Of a DNA stretch of 55,128 nucleotides, positions 26,066 through 36,191 are shown in pieces. The first letter of the stretch is position 1. Each line of letters starts with the position of its first letter. Position numbers and translations under genes: made by a program. Below the pieces are notes generated by a model, which saw only the letters and a program-made list of their open reading frames with translations, was not told where the DNA came from and did no database searches. The DNA comes from Saccoglossus kowalevskii (lineage: Eukaryota > Hemichordata > Enteropneusta > Harrimaniidae): the NCBI RefSeq assembly GCF_000003605.2, contig NW_003107089.1, positions 554,658 to 609,785 on the forward strand. The letters run 5' to 3'.

Positions 26066-26507
26066 GACGACGTCAAAAGATCGATGTCGGATAAAAAACT
26101 TATTTCCTTTAGTTTGGGGGTGGGGGGTTTTGACCTAAAAAAGTTTCCATCCTACAAAAACGATTTTATTTTTTAATGAAGTCAAAAAAATCTTGGAGTA
26201 TTTGTAGTTCTATCCAATCATGGACAGAAATAACCGAAAAGGGGAAAAAATACAGAAAAATGGTTTGGTTCGAGTGTAAATCTGTGCGTCAAATGAGGTG
26301 CATTTGTAAACTCTTTTTACACTCACCCGACAACCAACTGCTATGCAATACTATTGTCCGATTATCAATTTGTATTTAATGGTGAATGTAGTCTGACGCC
26401 ATGACCAATATTTATCAATTAAGTTTCAGTGGGGGGTAGGGGGGTTTGGGAAAAAACTAAAGGAATTAAGTTTTTTATCCGACATCGATCTTTTGACGTC
26501 GTCCCTT
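26066..26507. repeat. Inverted repeat (possible fold-back element)
   Basis: The left arm at 26066-26134 reads GGGACGACGTCAAAAGATCG onward through ATGTCGGATAAAAAACTTA and TTCCTTTAG to a G-rich tract. The right arm at 26430-26507 is its reverse complement with very few mismatches. The spacer is about 295 bp. The arms end in G-rich/C-rich runs on the inner side. No transposase frame is present, so a non-autonomous fold-back or MITE-like element is the simplest reading. Confidence 0.6.
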
Positions 26508-28012
26508 AACTCCCGCACCCGGTAGTCAATAAATTCTTGCAATACATACCTGCTCACGTGACACTTAATCAAAACACCAGACGCGGTATTCCTTTGAAGT
26601 GTGGCAACAGGGGACAGAGGGTACTTGGAATATTCCATTGCTTTTTAGGTACAAAAATCATTGCTGTGTAACACTTGGGAGAAATATAATACGAACATTA
26701 AACTGGGAATAAATAATAACAAGCAATGATAAATGTAAATTGTTTTGATTGGTAGTTTGTTGAGATAATAATATTAGCGTTGTGAGTGTCGTTCGATTTC
26801 TGGCATAATGGATGGTCCAGTTTGCCAGAACAAGTCGTCCAGTCAATCTTTCCCTGGAATCTTCTACTTAGTTTCACCTCCACACCTCTTGTGCAACCTT
26901 CGGTCGACAACGGCCGCTACTCCTCTCGGAATGGATCCAACCGAAGTGACAGAAATGATGCATAATTCCTTGAACCGTGCGTTGCCCTCGCTAGTCCAAC
27001 TTTAACTAGGTTTATTATTTTCGCCAGAGTTGTGGAGGGACTGTGTTTTCGCGAAAGGTTCAAAATAAAATTTATTAAATGAACGAGCATATGTATGTAT
27101 GCATGAAATAATAAATTCCGATATTAAGAATGAGTAAAACTAGCTCCCCGAATGATCAGCGGAAGGAGGCCAACCTACAGGACTGTACTCAGGACTAGAG
27201 TAAAACATGATTGTTTGATGAATGTTTGACTGTGGACACTTACATGATGTAATAGTTGAATCCATCTGAAACCTTGGTCTGTTGTTTTAATTAACTGTCA
27301 CGTAGCGGGTATGTAATGTACGTCTACAACGATAACTGAATCGTCTAGAAAAATGAATGGATAGTCTATTCATATAACCAACGTTGCATGAAAATGGGGA
27401 AGGTTAAAAAACTGGTTTTCATGGGCTCTATTGAGATTCAGGGTTTGTTTTAGAAAAAAAATTAACAAGAGAGAGCACACACAGGCGAGGAAGCGGAGCG
27501 ACCAAGCCTGGGGGGGGGGGGTTACTATACTGACTATAGGGTGTGGAAAGTTTCGTAAGGTTTCAGCGCCGTTTTAACAGTAGGCTATCGCCATTGAAAT
27601 AGTTTTGGAGTAATTTCAGTGTATTTGGTGTCCATAAACATTGTCAGCTGGTGTTGCTGGGAATTTTTCACGGAGAAAAATATATTTGAGAAAGATTTCA
27701 TGTTGTACGGCAGCACGGAATTGCGTGGCTCAAGAAATATATTTATAACTTGAAAGTTCAATTGTCAATCCGGTAGAGGGCGCCAACCGAGAGTATGAGG
27801 CCGCTGTGCCCCTGTTCCCCGTTTAGAAAAAACCCTGGAGAAGACACGAGCCCCCCCCCCCCAAAAAAAAACACACACAACAACAACAACAAACGCCCTC
27901 TAGTGTTATATTTTTTTTAGTCCTTAATTCTTTGCAAATCCAATATGGAGTTAACACATTTCTCTCCTGCATTTGAGATTAAAATAGAACCAGTTTTCAT
28001 TTTTCTATTTAG

Positions 28013-31000
28013 AGTTACTACAATGTGCGAGACCAAAAACACTGTTTTGATTATTGGAACAAAATGGCTGCCAGGAAGTGGAGAGCTTACAGTCCCAGCA
28101 ATTCAAAAAGAAATTGGAATAATGTTTGTAAAGAATGGTAGAAAAGTGTTATGTACAGTACTGGATGCAACAGAAGAAGAGAAAAATGATGCTTTACATC
28201 ATGGAATTGATCTCCTTCTGCCGATTATAAAACATCGTTTAAAGTGCAAAAACCCTACCACAGACTGGCTTATTTTGCATGAATCATATTTTCCATCTCT
28301 TCAGAACCGATCCGATATAGGCTTAATTATTGGCCATGCCACTATCAATGGAACGGCAGATGCAGCAAGATGCATTCAGTCTGAAGTTTTCCCAGCATGC
28401 AAATTTGTCAATTTATTTTACACCATCCCAGAAGATACAAGAACGACACCCGAGATGGTTCAAGAAGCGGAGAAAGAAATGTTAGAGTGTGCAAAATATG
28501 CTGATCTTGCTGTTTCATTAGGTCCTCGAGTGTGGAGGCATTACAATAACAAGTTTCGGATTTTCAAAACTAAGGAACACATTCAGTATATTCCATTTGT
28601 TGATGATAATATAGCAAAGTTGGAAACCACTTGCTCAAGTCTAGAAAATGGAATTGAAATTTTGTCTGTTCATCCCAATGTAGATGAAAACTGCCTTTTG
28701 GGATATACCAGAGTGGCTCATGCTTTAGCGCAGGTTGCAAAATCTTACAAATATGATGTTGTCAAACCAGTCTGGAAATTTATAGGATACCAATCATCTG
28801 AATTGAACTGTGATCAGTGTATTAATTACTTGAAGTCAAGTTCAAGACCCATAGGTATCAATTTCTACCCACCCCTGGCTTCCCTTGAAGATCTCCGTAC
28901 TGATTTTCATCAATGTCAACTTGTTGTTTTTGCACCAGAATCTGACCCATTTGGTTTAATTGCATTAATGGCCAGCATTGCAGGTGTACCATTCCTAACT
29001 ACCAGTCATTGCGGTTTTGCAGATTTTCTTTTGATGAACTTTCCAGACATTGCTGATAACTTTATTGTACAGGTCGATAATAATGAAGTCGATGTTTGGG
29101 AAGGCAAATTGATGGGGGTTGTGAGAAGGTATCAGATTGCATATGACAAAAGCCAACGATTAAAGGGTATACTCATACAGAGTGCCACAAATGGAGTGAT
29201 TGCTGAATCACATGCACGCTTTCTGGAATGGTGTTGTTCGTATGTGTGTGAGGTTTCAAACACTACAAAAGGTAAACAACTTCTGTCAAAATACTGTAAA
29301 AATAAAGGAAATTACAAAAAAGTATATATCACTGCACCACCAAAAACAGGGACTTATGCACCTACAATGATTATATGTCTTATGCATACTTTGAGTAATT
29401 CACTTCAAACTTTATACATACAGTACCATATAGTATATGTAAGCACGAATGTTGTCACCATATTAAAAATGGCCAGCTGCTGATCATTTTAGTTGTAAAA
29501 ATACATTAAAATCATATATTTTGACATGTCGTGGTGCGAATTAGATGCCTAAATTTGAATTCAGCATGAACTTTCTTAGAGCTAGTATATATACATGTAT
29601 ACTAATAAATGTTATGTATATTTTATATTTCCCTTCATATCAAACAAAAGAATACTATATTTTTACAGTGTTTAACATCATAATTACACAATAAATACTG
29701 CATTGCAAAATGTTTGCTTTTTAACATCTCAAGTCTAGAAACACTTAGTTTTGTGTCTAACACTTGTGTACTTTTCAAGGGATCAGCTCACAAATGCAAG
29801 GAAATCCTCATCCAACCATTCAATCTGAATCCGAGCTGCAGCCACAACCGAAGAAGCGTAAAAGACAGCCAGGTAAATATACCTATGCCATATTTTGTGA
29901 GATGGTTAGGAAATGCTATTGCATTCTGCTAACTGATAGATGTCCTCTACCAGAGATAAAAACACAACATAATAAAACAATGGGCATGAGACAAAAAGTG
30001 TTATAACTTATTATAATTCTATGCAACAGGTGAGCTTGAAATTGAAGTGAATGTGGATTCATTTGAAGAGACGGAAGCTCAGAGAGTTAGACAGATCAAA
30101 GCACAGACATTATCTGATATTGCTCGCTGCCTCTTCAGTAAAGTCAAAACAATTGACGAGGTCCCAGCTATGAAGAAGCACCTTGATGACATTGGTGATA
30201 TCATCTGTAAACACATTGACCATAAATGTCTGGTTGTTGTCGTAGAATGCCTGTCATTATCAGCTCTGAAGCGACTGTGGCAGGACTACAAAGTGGAGAA
30301 AATCAATTCTATCCTTCAGGAGGACATTGTTTCAGAAGATGTTTTGAGAGAATGTGGTGCTTCTAAGATTGTTTTGACAACTACAATTGAGAGATGGCAA
30401 TATCGTAAATGTTGCTTGGAACTACAAGAAGGTAATAATATATTTTTTGAAAATTCTTACCTATGAATTATTTATCACTTACTGTAGAATACTTTATTTT
30501 TGCTTGGAATTTATTTTCGCTATTTTCGCTGAAGGGATGATTCCGTGAAAATAAAATCCAGCGAATATACTTTTTTTCCTATATTTCACATTAAACTCAT
30601 CAGAAATCAGTGAAAATGAATTCCATACAAAACGCCTAAAAAGCCTTTTCAGCGAAAATTAATTCAAGCGAAAATAAAGTATTCCACAGTATTCTAAGTT
30701 GTATGACATTTCTCTTTTTCTTTTTGGGCACAAGTACAGATTTGAGAACTAAAGCTTGATTGATTTATATCAAAATATAAAATAAAAATCGTTTGAGTTC
30801 TCAGAACCACAAGCAAGCATAATAACAACAACGTGAACAGAATACTTGCAATGATACTGTATCTTTCATTTCATTACTGCCAAGGCAATAATTACGATTG
30901 GACCTAGCAAATTCCTGGCCCCCACAAATTACATGATGTAAATAATAATATGTCTTGTGGTCGGCCTGATAGCTTTAATGATCATAAGCCATCTTGACTT

Positions 31001-34000
31001 TATATTAGCTACATCTGACAATAAATAAATGAAATGTATTTTGTTGTAGGTAAATTGTTGGGAGATGAGAGTACCGAGACATGTGGTATCTGTGGGTCAA
31101 AAAAGACGTCAACTCAACTGACAGATGTACTGGTAATTACAGCTTATTCATGACTATTATTGGAGATATATTTTTAGTCCCCGTCGAGTGTAATCCAAAA
31201 CAGTTACTTATGTTTTAAGCTCAATCTACCTGTCTGACTACATTTCTTTGACATGCCTGACTGAACGTCTTGACAAAATTAGCTTGACATATTCTTTCTT
31301 CTCCCTCAAATGTCAACTTGGCCAAACTTGGACTTTGACAATGACTTAAGTATTGCTTGAGCACTACCACACGTTATTTCCAATATTGGCTCTGAATTAC
31401 TCGAGAAAAACATTAATGTGTTCAAGTAGTTCGGGTCACAATCTGTGACAATGCGAATAGTATTACGATCCAGATCTTTGCTTTGAAATATGCAAATATT
31501 TGATGATGAATTCTGTTTAACATACAATTTTATTTTGTTAATTCACTGACCTAAAAATTGTTGAACTTAAACTTGTTATATCAATTTAGCTTTCTTGCCA
31601 AGTTTCAATCTGTGTAAAATTCAATTTTACTGTGCCCAATTCTGGAATATTTACAGTAGCTAGCTGAATTGTCCAAGACTTCATGTTGGCAATATTATCT
31701 CTGGATTTTGAGTATGTTTTGTTGATCATTAATATAATTTGACCCAGTGTAAAAAAATATTGGTTGTTGTGGATCAAAATAGGAAAATGATATCACAGTT
31801 GCTCATATGATAAGACCTGTTATATTTTCTGGTGATGGCCAAGATTGAATAAAGGCTTTTACAAATTTTCCCATTTCCTCAAATATACTCTTGTTTTTGA
31901 AGAACACTAATTGCATTTTTGAGGCAAATCAGTTGTTTAATTCAAAATTAATTAACAATGATAAAATTTGGCAAGAAATTGCTGTAATTTTGCTATGAAA
32001 GGGTTTAAGAAAGTTAGAACTTGCACTTGATACATTGAGTGCCATCAGTTTACCCGCAGTATGTTGGTGCTGCATGTTGTACATTTTTTTAATCTAATTG
32101 TTATTATTATATGATGCAGAAACTACATCAGTTCATGCAGAGACCGATAATGACAAAGACGATATTAACAAGTGAAACCCATAGTTCCTCTATAGTGAGA
32201 GAGGCACTGTGGGCAACATCAGGTACAAGTAAATAAACTACATGGACAAAGAAAATCTTGGTGGTACTGTGAATATTACCTTTTCTATACGTTGCATTCT
32301 GAAGGAGGGTGGTCGGTTGGTCGGTCGGCCTATCTGATGATGCTCTAGGACAGTGCACAGATTTGAATAGTTTTGAGTTAAAATCTGTGCATATTAATTA
32401 CCTGACTTGCATAATTTGTATTTTTCAACTTTTCTTCAGACTATTTACGTGGATTGCCTGGATAATTGACTACTTAATCAGAGAATACAGATCACAAAAC
32501 AAATTGCATATCAAGTGCCTGTCAATCATGTAGTAATGTAATAAGTTGGAAAGAATTTTTTGTCTGAAAAATGATGTTGGATGACACATGGATGGACTAA
32601 CAAAACTCGTATTAATAGACTCAAACTATTAGTCTTGTAGTTTACTGATAATAACAATTTTTTTCCAACAGGGCCTGACCCATCTTCTGTACATCCACGA
32701 AGAATTACTGGTGTGGACAGAATTGAACCGTGAGCATTATTATTCAGTGTTATTTATCAGATTACATTGTATTTGTGTTTGGTTGTTTGTTTGCCTTCAA
32801 ATAGGAAATAAAAATGTTTATTGTATTTTTATAATCTGACCAAAAAAAAGTCATTCTATTTTCAATGACCTAAATAACTTTTTATTTTACCTTTTTGATA
32901 ATTTTTTTACTTTTACTTTGTGTATATGCAACATTCTAAATTACATTATTATAATTATATACACCAGTAATACGCATACTGAAAAATTTTTGAATTAATT
33001 CTCATCAGTATTTTTCCAAGTTATAGAGGAAATCATTTTCTTAATTTTTCACAGTGGCTATGATGTTATACTTCACTCGGAATCCTTGTGGGTTGAATAT
33101 ATAGAGAATGAAAAGTGACATAAAAAATTGTGAATTGCATTCTTCTACATTTGTGGAACTCTTTCATTTAGATCATTATATTGTTTGCCCGGACTTCCCT
33201 TTAATTATTTATAATATATATTTTGACTTGTTCAATGATAGTATCACACACTGGCGTTTTCTCTAAGTTATTAGCTTGTTTTGATTTTCTTTTTTCAGTG
33301 AACTTTATGGAATAGGTGCAGAGCTGAGCAATATTGGTGATGATCTTTCCACATATCAGGTATCAGTAAGTGTGTACGTTGTGATGTTAGTACATGTATA
33401 TACATAAAGCATCATCATGTATATTTTTTTCTAGGGATGGTATTCTTAATATAATAAAAACAAAAATGGATTAATATACAATTGGTTTTTAAAATAAAAC
33501 AAAAACAGATCTCATAAACGAAAGTGGGTTTTAAAAATTTATTTCAGAATCAAAAATGGTTATTAAAAAATGAATTGTAAGAATTGTCTTATTAAACATC
33601 ATGTTGTGAGCCACCTCAGTTGCTGTACACACCCCTTGTCATTTATGTAAGCGTATGTGCAACTAAAAAACAAATACAGTATCCAATGATTAAGCATTGC
33701 ATAACATTTTTGGGTCAATCCCAAAATTGTCCCAAAAATGTGTGTTTTACAAATGCATATCCCTGACTGTAAAATCAATGTCTAGCATATATTGTTTTAA
33801 ATCAAGCTGCACGATGACTGACATTTTAAACAATTGAAGAAAGAATTTGGTGTCATAAGTCAAGCTGTATTACAAGAAACTGAATAATCAATTGCCACAC
33901 TTTGATATGTGACAAAATGCATTTATAATTTCAGGACCATCAACTCCATGAACTCATCAGAAATTTTGAGTCACGACCTGAGAACAACTATGAGACATTC

Positions 34001-35141
34001 AAGAGTTGTCTATGGACACTTTTTGATGATTCTAGTTCATGGAGAACAAGACTGCTTGTTCTTGTTCTATTTAGTACTGATGTAGCTACTAGTCTTTTCC
34101 ATCAGAACGCAGCAAACACCGCAGTAAGAATCTTGTATCCTGCGCAAACTATCATGGGTTGGATCGCATGGAAGCGAAAATGGGTGAGTATGATCATGGG
34201 AACAGTATTGCATATTCACTGTGTCTTAATTTCACGAATTTGTCAAGGAGACAACAAGTTTTATTGTTATTCTACATGTTCACATAGATTTAATTTAGTG
34301 AATTTTACTAATCAGCGAAAATGGCAAAATTAAAACCCAGTAAAAAATTAATGCAGTTACAGTATACATTTAATTTTTATTGAAGCAATTTACATAGAAT
34401 ATAGATAACTGATAATGACCACTAATAACAGGACAACATTACATTTGTCTTTGTGAAGGGATTTAAATGCATTTTAAGAATTTACTCCACTTCTTCATGT
34501 GAGAATTCAGCTTGTTTCTCCTGGGGGCAATAAAATGCAAACCTAAATTACAGCAGTGACATTTTAATCGTCCAAAAATCTATTTTTAGGCACTAGAAAT
34601 TGAAATATACTTAGTATGTTTTGATTAGAAATGTTCTAGAGGATTGTTCAAATTTGATCTCTGTCCCCTGACAACCTGTAACTCAGACCACAGTCCCTCT
34701 ATATAGTGATAGAAAGACTGTGCTCAGACATACATATTCATGAAACATCTTGGGAGATTTATGCACTCCATTTTTTTCACTAAAAAAACACCAAAATCAA
34801 GCACCACAACTGTATCTTAGTCGTATATGGATGGATGTCATTCAAATTTCAAATATATGTTGTTGAGTGTTTTAGAGATTGGATTTGAAAGGCTGACTTG
34901 CCATTTTGTTTTAATACATGCCTTGACCGATTGCAAACAAACTTTATAACATAACACATAAATGTGCAGTTGTTTCAAAATGGCCGACTTATTCAGTTCT
35001 TTTAACTATTGAACAATCATGACATGCCTTGTCTAAGCGAACATAACATTTAATTTTGTTTTTCACTTGCAGTATTGGCTTTTGGCCTTAGCCCAACCGT
35101 GGATGATGTATAGTGTGAACTTGCATTTCTGGATGATGTGA
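28013..35141 (+). CDS. GT4-like / TRADD-N-like / BAK-like (Bcl-2 fold) fusion protein
   Basis: Nine exons: 28013-29271, 29780-29872, 30030-30431, 31050-31132, 32120-32222, 32672-32729, 33299-33365, 33935-34183, 35073-35141. Every junction is GT-AG and phase-compatible. The frame is open for 790 codons from ATG 28023. I chose this start because TTTCTATTTAG at 28002-28012 is a good acceptor just before it; an in-frame ATG at 27945 is the alternative. Residues 1-415 form a GT-B, GT4-type domain (VLIIGTKWLPGSGE near the N-terminus; ESDPFGLIALMASIAG from 306). Residues 440-445 (PKKRKR) are NLS-like. Residues 450-580 resemble TRADD-N domains of marine-invertebrate immune proteins (CLVVVVECLSLSALKRLW, then IVLTTTIERWQYRKC). 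Residues 664-790 resemble BAK: BH3 ELSNIGDDLS (671-680), NNYETF then SWRTRLLVLVLFS (BH1, W721), and GWIAWKRKWYW (BH2). Exon joining is solid. Domain names are by eye: GT high, Bcl-2 good, TRADD-N moderate. Confidence 0.8.
29272..29779 (+). other. Intron 1 of the fusion gene, with a readable extension and a polyadenylation signal
   Basis: If the donor at 29272 is not used, the frame continues for about 70 codons to TGA at 29481-29483. AATAAA follows at about 29604 and 29691. This could yield a GT-domain-only product. The extension has no recognisable motif, so it may simply be chance open intron sequence. Confidence 0.35.
30482..30689. mobile_element. TA-flanked palindromic MITE, family 1 copy A
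   Basis: 208 bp with about 40-bp terminal inverted repeats (CTGTAGAATACTTTATTTT against CTGTGGAATACTTTATTTT), flanked by TA on both sides. A second copy of exactly the same length lies at 54840-55047. The TA target and short length suggest a Tc1/mariner-type non-autonomous element. It sits in intron 3 of the fusion gene. Confidence 0.75.
34219..34362. mobile_element. MITE-like repeat, family 2 copy A
   Basis: Shares AATTTGTCAAGGAGACAA, ATGTTCACATAGATTTAA and AATTAATGCAGTTACAGTA with a second copy at 35858-35975. The ends are weakly inverted (CTGTGTCTTAATTT against CTGTAACTGCATTAATT). It lies in the last intron of the fusion gene. Class is inferred. Confidence 0.45.
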
Positions 35142-36191
35142 ATGCTGTATGAATTGTTGGCATATCAGTTTAATATAGGGTCACATTATGCACTACGAGT
35201 TAATTTTGATCCACTGACTTTTTACACATTATATTTATACACAGAACTTGATACAAATTATTTCTTAATCACATATTTTAGTGAAATATCATTCAATCTT
35301 TGGAACAGCAGTAAATAACACAATTTGTGTTCGAAGTTATGAATGTAGAACATTGTGGCCAGATTCCCTTATGTTTGCTATGTAATTTTGACAAAATGCA
35401 CACCTTTGTGTTGTTCAATGGAATATAATCGTTGTCATTCACTTGAAGCGAGTCTCTCACTCTGTTCAGATGAAATTGGAAAACCTGTATCTTTGGCGAC
35501 ATTGTGCATGTCCATTTGTCTTGTGATCTTTAAGATGGCCAACTGGCAGCCATTTTTGTGCTAATAATTCATCAAAATCACGCATTTCTGCCATTCCGGA
35601 ACAGGATCTTGGTTGTGTATCGATGGATTTTGTTCAAATTTGGTTCAATACATTGTACATTTTAGATCAGATTCGAGATGACAACCATTTAAATTTAATG
35701 TTAAAAATTCATGAAAAACAGGCACTTCTGCCATTCTAGAACCGGATCCCAGTTGTGTATGGGACAGATTTTGTTCAAACTTGATGCAAACATTGGACAA
35801 TATTAGTGCATATTTATTCATTTGGTTATCTGATTCAAGATGGCTGAATTGTGGTTACTGTAAAACCATTTAATTTCAATATTTGTCAAGGAAACAATGA
35901 TTTTAAATGTTCACATAGATTTAACTTAGCGAATTTTACTTACCAGCAAAAATAACAGAATTAATGCATTTACATTATTTTAATGTAAAAATTCATCAAA
36001 ATAAAGCTTTCCTGCAATTCCAGGTCTTGGTCAAACTTGGTATGTACATTTCATTTTGTTTTAGAACCATATCCTGACATTCCTGACTATTCATGTTCAA
36101 ACTTGGAATACACAGAGACTATGTAATGCAATAACAAGTTTTTATTAGCTTCAAATAAAAGGACAAACATAAAAGTCAACTAATCTCATAT
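35142..36191. other. Region between the convergent fusion gene and UBL7
   Basis: It carries the 3'UTRs of both genes and repeats. An AAGATGGC-type repeat in tandem runs from about 35530 to 36110 (two or three diverged units, with CCATTCCGGAACAGGATC and CCATTCTAGAACCGGATC). A family 2 MITE copy lies at 35858-35975. A reverse AATAAA (TTTATT on the + strand) at 36141-36146 could end UBL7. I see no other gene. Confidence 0.5.

Larger units (their letters stand above)
22353..27944. other. Gene-poor intergenic region
   Basis: Up to 22590 it is the conserved 3' flank of P450 copy 3; 22620-22940 matches the copy 1 flank. From 23 to 28 kb I find no convincing coding exon; open frames are short, with no recognisable motif. 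It holds an AAGATGGC-type dispersed repeat (23930-24190), an inverted repeat (26066-26507) and homopolymer runs of G (about 27510) and C/A (27849-27870). A strong donor (CAA before GTAAGT) at 25709 could end an untranslated first exon of the fusion gene downstream. That is only a possibility. Confidence 0.5.

Noticed and set aside
26808..27005. 65-codon frame as a small protein or first exon of the fusion gene
   Set aside because: No recognisable motif, no clear donor in frame, and it overlaps longer minus-strand noise frames.
27945..28022. Upstream in-frame ATG giving 26 extra residues on the fusion protein
   Set aside because: A good acceptor (TTTCTATTTAG) ends at 28012, and the GT-B domain starts naturally after ATG 28023. 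The upstream start cannot be fully excluded.
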